Of a stretch of DNA of 64,000 nucleotides, positions 27,384 to 35,313 are shown in pieces. Location: positions 215,670 through 279,669 of the forward strand of contig NZ_JASKYM010000003.1 in NCBI RefSeq assembly GCF_030131845.1, read 5' to 3'. Source of the DNA: Romboutsia sedimentorum (GTDB lineage Bacteria; Bacillota; Clostridia; Peptostreptococcales; Peptostreptococcaceae). The notes under the pieces are model-generated. The model did no database searches, was not told where the DNA came from, and worked only from the letters and a program-made list of their open reading frames with translations. The translations under genes were made by a program, and so were the position numbers. Positions within the stretch are counted from its first letter, which is position 1, and each line of letters opens with the position of its first letter.

Positions 27384-27706
27384 ATATATGATTTTAAAAT
27401 GAATTAGACTTACATAAAAAACCTACAGTTGGGGGAACTGTAGGTTTTTTTATCTTGGGGGAGATAGGTTGTTTTATCCGTTCATATTTTAAGTATTGTC
27501 ACTTTTTTTCTATAGTATACATATTTTTGAAAAAAATACATAAAATATTAAGTTGACTTTATATTGCATATATATATAATAAGTTACAGATATATTTTAT
27601 AAAAATAGTAATATTATTATATATAATATTAACTTGAGATATAACAAATTTATATAAATGGTTGAAAGAATACCAGTATAAATTTTTGTTAAAGGAGTTG
27701 AAATCG
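27384..27706. other. Intergenic region: terminator cassette and promoter of carboxypeptidase gene
   Basis: 27415-27452 is a strong terminator (ACCTACAGT pairs with ACTGTAGGT, T run), followed by a second small hairpin TATCT-TGGGGG-AGATA. Further on, TTGACT (27553-27558) and TATAAT (27575-27580), 16 bp apart, form the likely promoter for the carboxypeptidase gene. An AAAGGAG at 27691 is its ribosome site. No other gene is visible. Confidence 0.75.
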
Positions 27707-28450
27707 ATGAGTAGTTTATCGGCAAGAAAGCAAGTTAGAAAGAAAAAGAAGAAGATGAAGAGAAAAGCTGTAGTATTAATCACTGTAATATTAATATTAT
27801 TATCTATATTACTGATTGGGACATTAAGTGTGTCTAAAGCTACAGTTAGCGACTTAGAGGCTAAGCCAATTAAGCATGAAAACGTAGATAGTAAATATAT
27901 GGTATTAGTTAATAGAAAAAATAAAGTAGATGAGAAATTTTATCCAAAGGATTTAGTGATTCCAAATATAAAGTTTTTAAGATCAAATTCTAGTAATAAA
28001 TATTTAAGTAAAGATGTAGCAGTACAAATAGAAAATCTATTTAATAAGGCTACCAGCGAAAATATAAATTTACGTGGAGTTTCTGGATATAGGTCTTACA
28101 AGTATCAGAAAAATTTATACAGAAATAACATAAGAAAATCAGGTGAAATACAAACAAATAAATATATGGCACAACCTGGAACTAGTGAACACCAAACAGG
28201 ACTAGCTATAGATATATTGTCTTCTGAGTATGCGAGTTTAGACGAAGGTTTTGAAAATACAAATGCGTATAGATGGTTATTAGAAAATATAAGCGAATAT
28301 GGATTCATAATTAGATATCCAAAAGGAAAACAGGATATAACAGGATATGCATATGAACCATGGCATTTGAGATATGTTGGCAAAACAGCAGCAACAGAAA
28401 TAAACAAAAAAGGAATTACATTAGAAGAGTATTTAAATGAAAATAAATAG
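27707..28450 (+). CDS. VanY-type D-alanyl-D-alanine carboxypeptidase
   Basis: The ATG at 27707 follows AAAGGAG; an upstream TTG at 27662 has no ribosome site. The 247-residue protein begins with a very basic segment (KKKKKMKRK), then one membrane anchor (~residues 19-42), so the catalytic part is outside. M15B zinc-peptidase motifs are present: GYRSYKYQ, SEHQTGLAIDI (His and Asp ligands, ~residue 150) and EPWHLRYVG (catalytic Glu and third His). It trims the terminal D-Ala from peptidoglycan stem peptides. No van ligase genes are nearby, so a housekeeping or remodelling role is more likely than glycopeptide resistance. Confidence 0.93.
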   Translation: MSSLSARKQVRKKKKKMKRKAVVLITVILILLSILLIGTLSVSKATVSDLEAKPIKHENVDSKYMVLVNRKNKVDEKFYPKDLVIPNIKFLRSNSSNKYLSKDVAVQIENLFNKATSENINLRGVSGYRSYKYQKNLYRNNIRKSGEIQTNKYMAQPGTSEHQTGLAIDILSSEYASLDEGFENTNAYRWLLENISEYGFIIRYPKGKQDITGYAYEPWHLRYVGKTAATEINKKGITLEEYLNENK

Positions 28451-28528
28451 ATTAATACAATTAGTCAATTAAGTATATATAAAAGTGTATAGATAATTAA
28501 AAAACTTAATATATAATATTGCGCAATA

Positions 28529-28577
28529 AAAAACTACAGTGGGGAAACTGTAGTTTTTTTTATCTGGGGGAGATAAT
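28529..28577 (+). terminator. Terminator after carboxypeptidase gene (copy of the 27415 cassette)
   Basis: ACTACAGT pairs with ACTGTAGT across GGGGAA-type loop and ends in eight T. It is followed by the same TATC-TGGGGG-AGATA element seen after the upstream terminator. Confidence 0.85.
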
Positions 28578-28646
28578 TTTAATTTGATTATAGTTTAATT
28601 ATTATCAGTTTTTTAAGAAAATATACATATTCTGTTCAAAAAAAAT

Positions 28647-28696
28647 TAATATGATTGACAGTGGATTAATCAATATGATATATTTGTTAATATGAT
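28647..28696 (+). promoter_or_regulatory. Promoter with three AATATGAT repeats
   Basis: TTGACA (28655-28660) and TATATT (28679-28684, 18-bp spacing) form a possible promoter for the Zn-finger/GIY-YIG gene. AATATGAT occurs at 28648, 28672 and 28689, around and inside the promoter, and may mark a regulator site. Confidence 0.5.
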
Positions 28697-28739
28697 TATA
28701 TATTAAATATATTAACAATAACTAGATAGGGGTACTGCG

Positions 28740-30056
28740 ATGAAAAAGAAATTTTACTTAAACAACTTTAAAACACAATGGATTAAATATGATGACTACC
28801 AAATAAATATAGATAATAATGGAAATGAATATATAGTTCCAAACAAAGATTCAAATTATACTATTTATAACCCCTTTGAAGTTTCTGATAAATTATTATT
28901 TGATTTAATAGACTTAGGAGATGAGGCTTTAAAAAAGGATTCAGACAAAAATATTATAAAAAAGAAAATTTTATTATTTGCTAGAAATTATGGATTATTA
29001 GGGTTAATAAGTTCAAGTGTTTATAATAGAAACATTATAGGTGAGGAAAAAGTACTATTTACTGAGAACAACATAATTACAAAAGAAAAATTAATGGATA
29101 CTAGCGAGTATATGAGTTTATTTACGCCATTTGCATTAGAAGGAGATATATACACTAGAACATTTGATGATCATTTAACAGTATTTAAAGCAGAGGATTC
29201 ACCAAAGTTTTATGGGAAGAGACCTTTAATACTAGATGTAGTATTTTCTAAATTTTATGCAGAACAGTTAAATTGGATTATAGAATTTGCAAAAAATATT
29301 TCTATTCATCTAAATCAATTAATAATATATAAAAACATAAGCTTAACAGAACCTGTAACAATTATGGCAGGTAAATTTAAAGCAGAAAAAATTGGATTTA
29401 CTATATCTATGTTTGATAAACCTGAAATTAATTGGGAGTTTGATTCATTAGAAAGCACAATAGAAACCATATATGCGTTTGCTCTTACAGATGAAAGTTT
29501 TATACTTACTCGTTGTGAATATTGTAAAAAAGCTTTTGTTGCCAAAAGTGAAAGAGAAAAATATTGTTCTCCTTCTTGTAGAAACTGTATAAACGTTATA
29601 AAAAGTAGAAATAAGAAAAAACTTATAAAGGATTTGAATGAAAATGAAACTGCAGAAAAAAATAAATTAACAAAGAATGATATTGGAGAAGTAAAAGGAG
29701 TGAAAAATATGAAAATTGATGAGAAAAAGAAAGAAGCTATTTATGAATATAAAGAGAGAAAAACTACAGGGGGCGTATATAAAATAACTAATATAGTTAA
29801 TGATAAAAGTTTAATAAGATGCGAGATAGATCTTAAATCAATGGAAAACCGTTTTAATTTTTCTGTATCAACAGGTTCTTGTGTAAATATAAAAATACAA
29901 AAAGACTGGAAGGAATTTGGAGCGAAAGCATTTAAATTTGAAATTTTAGAAGAAATTGAAATGGAAAATGATATGAGCATTATTGACTTTAAGAAAGAAC
30001 TGAAGACTCTTGAAGAAAAATATATATCTGAGGCTAATAAGGAAAATTTATACTAA
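28740..30056 (+). CDS. Zn-finger protein fused to a GIY-YIG nuclease-like domain
   Basis: A 438-residue protein in two parts. Residues 1-~300 resemble a clostridial family of unknown function (possibly DUF6076, from memory) ending in a zinc finger with Cys pattern CEYCKKAF ... YCSPSCRNC (~residues 260-282). Residues ~324-438 are a GIY-YIG-like domain (GGVYKITNIVN, RFNFSVSTGSCVN, FEILEEIEM). The first GIY-YIG tyrosine motif is GGVY...; the catalytic Arg is not obvious. At 29693 AAAAGGAG precedes an in-frame internal ATG (29709) by 8 nt, exactly where a free-standing GIY-YIG protein would begin. So both a fused and a 115-residue short product are possible. Function is unknown; DNA binding or cleavage is inference. 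Confidence 0.75.
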   Translation: MKKKFYLNNFKTQWIKYDDYQINIDNNGNEYIVPNKDSNYTIYNPFEVSDKLLFDLIDLGDEALKKDSDKNIIKKKILLFARNYGLLGLISSSVYNRNIIGEEKVLFTENNIITKEKLMDTSEYMSLFTPFALEGDIYTRTFDDHLTVFKAEDSPKFYGKRPLILDVVFSKFYAEQLNWIIEFAKNISIHLNQLIIYKNISLTEPVTIMAGKFKAEKIGFTISMFDKPEINWEFDSLESTIETIYAFALTDESFILTRCEYCKKAFVAKSEREKYCSPSCRNCINVIKSRNKKKLIKDLNENETAEKNKLTKNDIGEVKGVKNMKIDEKKKEAIYEYKERKTTGGVYKITNIVNDKSLIRCEIDLKSMENRFNFSVSTGSCVNIKIQKDWKEFGAKAFKFEILEEIEMENDMSIIDFKKELKTLEEKYISEANKENLY

Positions 30057-30199
30057 ATAAATTAACTAGTAAAATAATATGGCAATTTATAGTTAAAAAA
30101 ATACGATAATTGATAAAAAAATAGACTTTTTAATATATAGATTAATCAATACTGATATAATTATTCTTATATAAAGCTTACAAATTGGAGGTATTGGTA

Positions 30200-30511
30200 A
30201 TGGAGATAAATAAATATTTTGATGTTAAAATCACAATATTAAAAAAACTAGTTGTAGAGGATATTCATAAAGAGTATGCTAAAGAAAATTTACCGGTAGT
30301 TTGTGCAAAGGGTAAAGTAGGAGATGAATTTATATCAAAGAATTGCGAGATGCCAGAGAAATTTTGTATAGGAGCGTGGAAAGGCTTAGAAAGCAAAGTT
30401 ATGTTATTAGCATCAGGAGATAATAGTCCTTATGTAAAGCAAGATGGCGTAGCGATACATTCTTGTAATGATGGGCTTCATCCTGTTATATATAAATTAG
30501 AAAGACTATAG
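30200..30511 (+). CDS. TIGR04076-like small Cys-containing protein
   Basis: The ATG at 30200 follows TTGGAGGT; an upstream TTG overlaps that site. The 103-residue protein has family-like text: VVCAKGKVGDEF, PEKFCIGAWKGL, then SCNDGLHPVIYKLERL at the end, with three conserved-looking Cys. The family has no established function known to me. It is cytoplasmic by appearance. A terminator follows, so it is probably monocistronic. Confidence 0.75.
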   Translation: MEINKYFDVKITILKKLVVEDIHKEYAKENLPVVCAKGKVGDEFISKNCEMPEKFCIGAWKGLESKVMLLASGDNSPYVKQDGVAIHSCNDGLHPVIYKLERL

Positions 30512-30517
30512 TTATAA

Positions 30518-30560
30518 ACATATGAAAAGCTACTCAAAAGAGTAGCTTTTCATATGTTGT
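30518..30560 (+). terminator. 18-bp perfect hairpin terminator
   Basis: ACATATGAAAAGCTACTC pairs exactly with GAGTAGCTTTTCATATGT around a four-A loop. The T run is internal to the stem and the downstream T tract is weak, but the stem is very stable. Confidence 0.75.
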
Positions 30561-30689
30561 ATTTTAAAGTGATATAATTAAAAAATAAAAAATACAGATA
30601 GATAAATAAAATTATAAATGTTATGAAAAGATATAGTATAATAATGAAAATATAAAAGTATTAATAAAAATTATATGGAGGAGTATTAA

Positions 30690-31409
30690 ATGGGTTATAA
30701 AATTTTAATAGCTGAAGATGATGAAGATATTATAAAACTTATAAAACTTTATCTTGAAAATGAAAAATATGAAGTGTTTTGCGCCACAAATGGAATAGAT
30801 GCTTTAAATATTGTAGAAAACAATGATATAGATTTATTGGTTTTAGACATTATGATGCCAAAATTAAATGGATATGAAGTCACAAAAAAAATTAGAGAAA
30901 ATAGTAATATGCCAATACTTATTCTTTCAGCAAAAAATTTACATAGTGATAAAATATTGGGGCTTGATTTAGGTGCAGATGATTATATAGCAAAACCTTT
31001 TAATCCATTAGAGGTTATAGCTAGAATAAAGTCTTTATTAAGAAGGTGTTATAACCTTAATATTAAAATAGATAAAAACAAATCTGCAGAAAAAGGGAAT
31101 ATTTTAGAGATAGGTCAATTAGTTTTGAACACTCAAAATTTTACAGTTACTAAAGATAAAGAAGAAATAATATTGACTCCAAGTGAATATAAGATACTTG
31201 TTACCCTAATGAAGTCTCCAGGAAGAGTATACACAAAGGTTCAGATTGGAGAAATAATAAAAGGTGATTACTTTATAAGTGACGATAACACTATTATGGT
31301 ACATATATCTAAGCTGAGAGAGAAAATTGAAGACAACCCTAAAAATCCAATTTATATAAAGACCATACGAGGAGTAGGATATAAGTTTGAAAAGTTTAAG
31401 AAAAACTAA
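30690..31409 (+). CDS. OmpR/PhoB family response regulator
   Basis: A 239-residue regulator. The receiver domain has the acidic pair AEDDEDI, phospho-acceptor Asp in LLVLDIMMP (~residue 53), Ser/Thr and Lys in ILSAK and YIAKPFNP. The C-terminal winged helix (LTPSEYKILVTLMKSPGRVYTK, split over ~160-190; HISKLREKIE, IRGVGYKFE) binds DNA as a dimer at direct repeats. The kinase gene overlaps its 3' end. A set of 10-bp repeats upstream of the gene after the kinase is a candidate target. Confidence 0.94.
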   Translation: MGYKILIAEDDEDIIKLIKLYLENEKYEVFCATNGIDALNIVENNDIDLLVLDIMMPKLNGYEVTKKIRENSNMPILILSAKNLHSDKILGLDLGADDYIAKPFNPLEVIARIKSLLRRCYNLNIKIDKNKSAEKGNILEIGQLVLNTQNFTVTKDKEEIILTPSEYKILVTLMKSPGRVYTKVQIGEIIKGDYFISDDNTIMVHISKLREKIEDNPKNPIYIKTIRGVGYKFEKFKKN

Positions 31410-33003
31410 AGGAAGTAGCTTTTTCTCGCTTCTTATAAAAAATTATGTACTATTTACCATAGTAAATATAATAATACTTTATGCAATATGCGTAATGGGA
31501 GTTTATGTTATGAGTAAATCATTAGATTATCCATATAGTGAACCATCAAGTCAAAGAGATATTCTTGAAAGTGGAAATTATGAAACGTTAAATGTTAACA
31601 AGATTGCAGGAAACAGAGGCTATATTGAAATATTAGATGAAGAAAATAAGGTAATATATAGAAGTGGAAAAATTGAGAAAAAAATTAATAACTATACAGA
31701 TAAAGAAGTTGAATATATTCCAGATTATGAACAAAATACTTTTACTACAAAGCTTAAAAAATATAAAGATAAAAATAACAAAGAATTAACTATGCTTATA
31801 AAAGAAAAGAATTCTAATTATGAAGAATATAAAGTAGGATACATAGCATTTCAAATTTTAGATGATAAATTAAATGTTTTATATAGTGGCGGAGAAATTG
31901 AACAAAGAAGTTCATATACAAAAAAAGAAATAGGGTATTTAACTGATACCATATCTAAAAAATATCTAATAAGTAAGTATTCATTTAAACATAAGGACGG
32001 TCAAAAAAGAACATTAATTTTAAAATATAGAAAAGTAAATCAAGATAAGCAAGTAAGTGTTTTATTTAAAGGAGTAAAAACATCGTTTATCCTATTTATA
32101 GTTATATATGTAGGTTGCATCGGAATGTTTGTAATTTTATTAAATAGAAAAGTTAAAAAACCTATTAATAAATTAAATGACGCTATAATTTCTTTAGCAC
32201 AAGGAAATAGCAATGAATTTATAAATTATAAAGGACCTTATGAGTTTGTTCAAATATGTAATAATTTTAATGTTATGGTGTCAAAGCTAAATGAAATTCA
32301 AAAAGAAAAAGAATTGTTAGAATCTGAAAAACAAAAAATGCTTGCAGATATTTCTCATGACTTAAAAACGCCTATTACAACTATTCAAGGATATGCAAAG
32401 GCATTGTCTGATGGGCTTATATCATCAGCCGAAGAAAAGAAGTATCTTAATATAATATATCAAAAATCTAATAATTTAACAGAACTTATTAATATTTTTT
32501 ATGAATATAGCAAATTAGAGCACGCTGATTTTAAACTTAACTTAGTTAAAAAAGACTTAAGTGAATTTATTCGTGCCTATGTGGCTGAAAAATATGAATA
32601 TATATATGACATTGGTTTTGAAATACAAGTTAATATACCGGATTATCAACTTATTAGCAAATTTGATGAAATTCAGCTTAAAAGAGTTTTTGAAAATATT
32701 GTAAATAATAGCATAAAACATAATGAAGAAGGAACTACAGTAGCTATTTCGTTAAAAGAAGAAGAAAAATATTATAAAATTATAATTGCAGATGATGGAA
32801 TTGGAATACCTAAAGATATAGTTAAAAATATTTTTGATGCTTTTGTAGTTGGAGATGATTCAAGGAATACTAAGCAAGGATCAGGATTGGGACTTGCAAT
32901 TTCTAAAAATATAATTGAGAAACATAATGGAAGTATAAGTCTTATTGTTAACGATGAAGATATATTTAAAACTGTATTTGAAATATTGCTACCAAAAGAA
33001 TAG
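31387..33003 (+). CDS. Sensor histidine kinase paired with the OmpR-type regulator
   Basis: The start is a TTG inside the regulator's last codons, with GGAG upstream; the 23-nt overlap suggests translational coupling. The 538-residue protein has an N-terminal membrane span (~12-40), a large extracellular sensor region (~45-230), a second span (~233-257), HAMP, HisKA with LADISHDLKTPITTIQGY (His ~323), and HATPase_c (FENIVNNSIKHN, ADDGIGIP, GSGLGLAIS). It most likely senses an envelope signal, given the carboxypeptidase and dlt genes around it. The signal itself is not visible. Confidence 0.93.
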   Translation: MKSLRKTKGSSFFSLLIKNYVLFTIVNIIILYAICVMGVYVMSKSLDYPYSEPSSQRDILESGNYETLNVNKIAGNRGYIEILDEENKVIYRSGKIEKKINNYTDKEVEYIPDYEQNTFTTKLKKYKDKNNKELTMLIKEKNSNYEEYKVGYIAFQILDDKLNVLYSGGEIEQRSSYTKKEIGYLTDTISKKYLISKYSFKHKDGQKRTLILKYRKVNQDKQVSVLFKGVKTSFILFIVIYVGCIGMFVILLNRKVKKPINKLNDAIISLAQGNSNEFINYKGPYEFVQICNNFNVMVSKLNEIQKEKELLESEKQKMLADISHDLKTPITTIQGYAKALSDGLISSAEEKKYLNIIYQKSNNLTELINIFYEYSKLEHADFKLNLVKKDLSEFIRAYVAEKYEYIYDIGFEIQVNIPDYQLISKFDEIQLKRVFENIVNNSIKHNEEGTTVAISLKEEEKYYKIIIADDGIGIPKDIVKNIFDAFVVGDDSRNTKQGSGLGLAISKNIIEKHNGSISLIVNDEDIFKTVFEILLPKE

Positions 33004-33011
33004 CTAAATAA

Positions 33012-33048
33012 AGATACTGTAACTAAAATTAGTTACAGTATTTTTATT
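33012..33048 (+). terminator. Terminator after two-component genes
   Basis: ATACTGTAACTAA pairs with TTAGTTACAGTAT and is followed by a T run. Confidence 0.88.
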
Positions 33049-33060
33049 TCTTAAAGAAAG

Positions 33061-33098
33061 CTTAACAAATCTTAAGAAATTTTACGCAAGTATTAAGG
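33061..33098 (+). promoter_or_regulatory. 10-bp-period direct repeats, candidate response-regulator site
   Basis: CTTAACAAAT and CTTAAGAAAT are adjacent (33061-33080), followed in the same 10-bp register by TTTACGCAAG and TATTAAGGGA. Helical-turn-spaced direct repeats are typical OmpR-family binding sites. They lie ~100 nt before the Yip1-like gene and just after the two-component genes. Binding is inferred. Confidence 0.5.
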
Positions 33099-33164
33099 GA
33101 AACTTTAGAAGAAGATGATATTATTAGGTACGATAGAAAAGAGTAATATAAAAGGAGAAAAACT

Positions 33165-33764
33165 ATGAATAATTTAAAGCAATTAATATTAGATCCTAGA
33201 CAATATTTTTTAGAAAGTGAAAATAAAATAATTGAAAACAAAAAAACAGTAAGGTTAACGTTGCTTATATTAACTTATTCAGTAGTGCAAATAATTAGTG
33301 TAATTGTGTCAAATAATCACATAAATTATTTGTTAAACTCTATAGTTGAAATCCCAAAAATTTTAACAATAACATTTGAGGCATTTACATTACCTATATA
33401 CTTATTAGGTATAGTACTAAGTGTTAATATTTATTATTTTATTATTAAAAATTTGGTAATAAAATATGAGAAAAAGAACATTGAAGATGCAAAATACTTA
33501 AAAAAGATTTTATATGTTATAAATATAATACCAAAGATCATTTTTTTATTAGCAACTATATTAAATGCTTTAGTTGTTAAAAATCATCAAATTTTACTTA
33601 TGATGAATTCTGTAAGTTGTATATTTGCAGGAATTATATATTTTTATATGCTTTACAATCTTCTTAAGTTCTATTTAAAAACTGAAAAATTGTATAAAAT
33701 ATTGCCAATAATAGTTTATATATTTAATGTAATTGACAATGTAGGAATAATCTTAAAAGCTTAA
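33165..33764 (+). CDS. Polytopic membrane protein (Yip1-like)
   Basis: A 199-residue protein with about five membrane spans (residues ~30-48, 70-96, 118-140, 150-172, 180-197). The N terminus (DPRQYFLESENKIIENKK) and layout resemble the bacterial Yip1 domain family, but this is a weak match by eye. It has an AAAGGAG site and is preceded by repeats that could bind the adjacent response regulator. No function can be assigned beyond a membrane protein possibly in the two-component regulon. Confidence 0.6.
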   Translation: MNNLKQLILDPRQYFLESENKIIENKKTVRLTLLILTYSVVQIISVIVSNNHINYLLNSIVEIPKILTITFEAFTLPIYLLGIVLSVNIYYFIIKNLVIKYEKKNIEDAKYLKKILYVINIIPKIIFLLATILNALVVKNHQILLMMNSVSCIFAGIIYFYMLYNLLKFYLKTEKLYKILPIIVYIFNVIDNVGIILKA

Positions 33765-34004
33765 TATGACATAATTTTAGATTATTTATTTAATAAATTT
33801 TTTAGATTTAAGTGATGAATTTATAAAAAAAAAACAAAAAAAAACAAATAAAAAAATAAATGCAAAGTATTTCGAAATACGTAAACAAAAGGGATAGTTC
33901 GAGTCTAAGCTACAAAAGATTACAATATTGTACTTGAATAAACATTCACAAAGTAATAATATATTGATATTATTACTTTGTGAATATTTTATAGGAGAAC
34001 ACAT
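33765..34004 (+). promoter_or_regulatory. dlt operon leader with a 19-bp perfect hairpin
   Basis: After an A-rich tract there are a 14-bp palindrome GTATTTCGAAATAC (33867-33880) and TACAATATTGTA (~33921-33932). A perfect 19-bp inverted repeat follows: arms ATTCACAAAGTAATAATAT (33944-33962) and its complement (33967-33985), with a 4-nt loop. It ends 7 nt before the AGGAGAAC ribosome site of dltD. The hairpin could attenuate transcription or block translation of the operon. No gene or recognised riboswitch was found here. Confidence 0.6.
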
Positions 34005-35192
34005 ATGAAAAAATTAATTTATTTAATTGTACCGTTGTTAATAGGAGGAATGTTTTCATTTGGATTAAATAAATTTCTTGACTATCAGATTGATGACTTA
34101 CTTAAACAAAAAGATTTAATCCAGATGAAAAATGACTCTCTGAGTGATTTAAAAGATAAGGGAAGTATTGTAAATAATCATTTTTTAAAAAATGAAAATA
34201 TAATGATGTTGGGATCATCGGAACTAGGTCATTCAACAAAACAACATCCAATACATTATTTCAATACGAATAGAAGTAAAAATGGAGTAGTGCCTATAGG
34301 AAGGGCATATACACAAAATTTACAGGATGCAACTATATTGGGAAGTGTAGATCCAACTATAAAGGACAAAAAAGTTGTTCTATTAGTTTCTATGCAGTGG
34401 TTTATGGATAAAGAAGGTGTCACAAGCCATCATTATCAATCTAGATTTTCGCCGAGCCAATTTTATAAATTTTTAGAAAATCCTAGTATTTCAGACGAGA
34501 ATAAACTGAAATTTACAAAAAGAGCAAGCGAGTTGTTAGTAGGATGTAGTCAGTTTAAAGCTGAAGCTGTTTATGCAAAACTATATAATCCTAAATCACC
34601 TGTAGAAAAAATAGAAAAAATCTTGTTAACACCGTATTTTGAAGGAAGAGAATATTTTGTTAAGCTTAAAGAAAAAGGGAAGGTATATAAAAAATTACTT
34701 AAGCAAGAAGAAAAGAAAAAACAAAAGCCAGCTAAACATATAGATTGGAATAAAGAAAAAGAACAAGCTATAGCTGATGCTAAAAAAAGAGTAGGAAATA
34801 ACGATCTAAGTATAGACAAAGTATATTACAAGACTAACTTTGGAAATAATTTAGACAAAGTAAAAGGTAAATATAATGATGTTAATTTACTACAGTCAAA
34901 GGAATATGATGATTATCAACTTACACTAGATGTATGTAAAGACTTAGGAATTAAACCTGTAGTTGTAATGCTACCATCTATGGATAAATTTTATAATGTA
35001 GTAGGTATATCTAAAGAAGAAAGACATGCGTTTTATGACAAAGCAGAAAAAATTGCAAAGAATGAAGGCTTTAAAGTCATAGACCTTAGAAAAAAAGAAA
35101 CAGAAAAATATTATTTACGTGATGTAATGCATCTTGGTACGAAAGGATGGGTGGATGTTTGTGAGAGATTGTTTAAAGAATTTAACCAGTAA
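34005..35192 (+). CDS. dltD: D-alanyl transfer protein DltD
   Basis: A 395-residue protein with an N-terminal membrane anchor (~residues 4-22) and an extracellular SGNH-like domain. The catalytic Ser is in MLGSSELGHS (~residue 70) and the Asp/His pair in RDVMHLGTKGW (~372-375). DltD takes D-alanine at the membrane surface to (lipo)teichoic acid, lowering surface negative charge and raising resistance to cationic peptides. A Lys-rich insert (KEKGKVYKKLLKQEEKKKQK, ~225-244) is prominent. It is the first gene of the operon, as in some other Peptostreptococcaceae, rather than the last as in Bacillus. Confidence 0.94.
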   Translation: MKKLIYLIVPLLIGGMFSFGLNKFLDYQIDDLLKQKDLIQMKNDSLSDLKDKGSIVNNHFLKNENIMMLGSSELGHSTKQHPIHYFNTNRSKNGVVPIGRAYTQNLQDATILGSVDPTIKDKKVVLLVSMQWFMDKEGVTSHHYQSRFSPSQFYKFLENPSISDENKLKFTKRASELLVGCSQFKAEAVYAKLYNPKSPVEKIEKILLTPYFEGREYFVKLKEKGKVYKKLLKQEEKKKQKPAKHIDWNKEKEQAIADAKKRVGNNDLSIDKVYYKTNFGNNLDKVKGKYNDVNLLQSKEYDDYQLTLDVCKDLGIKPVVVMLPSMDKFYNVVGISKEERHAFYDKAEKIAKNEGFKVIDLRKKETEKYYLRDVMHLGTKGWVDVCERLFKEFNQ

Positions 35193-35301
35193 TAAGTATA
35201 TGATGACTAGTTTTATTTTGACGTTAATTATAATCGCAGCTATAGTGATATTAACATTTACATCGTTTAAAGAATTAACATTTATATATAATGAATTTTA
35301 G
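35161..35301 (+). CDS. dltX: DltX, small membrane peptide of the D-alanylation system
   Basis: A 46-codon gene, easily missed. It starts at a GTG overlapping the last 32 nt of dltD, with GGTGGAT 4 nt upstream; an internal ATG at 35200 would give only 33 residues and has no ribosome site. One membrane span (residues ~18-34) is followed by the C-terminal FIYNEF, the hallmark of DltX, whose end residues take part in D-alanyl transfer with DltB/DltD. Length fits the family (~45-50). Its place between dltD and dltA supports the call. Confidence 0.88.
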   Translation: MRDCLKNLTSNKYMMTSFILTLIIIAAIVILTFTSFKELTFIYNEF

Positions 35302-35313
35302 TAAGGATGGTAT

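Noticed and set aside
33890..33912. tRNA-like text (AGTTCGAGTCTAAGC) in the dlt leader
   Set aside because: The T-loop-like TTCGAGT is present, but the flanking 5-bp stem does not pair and no acceptor, D or anticodon arm surrounds it.
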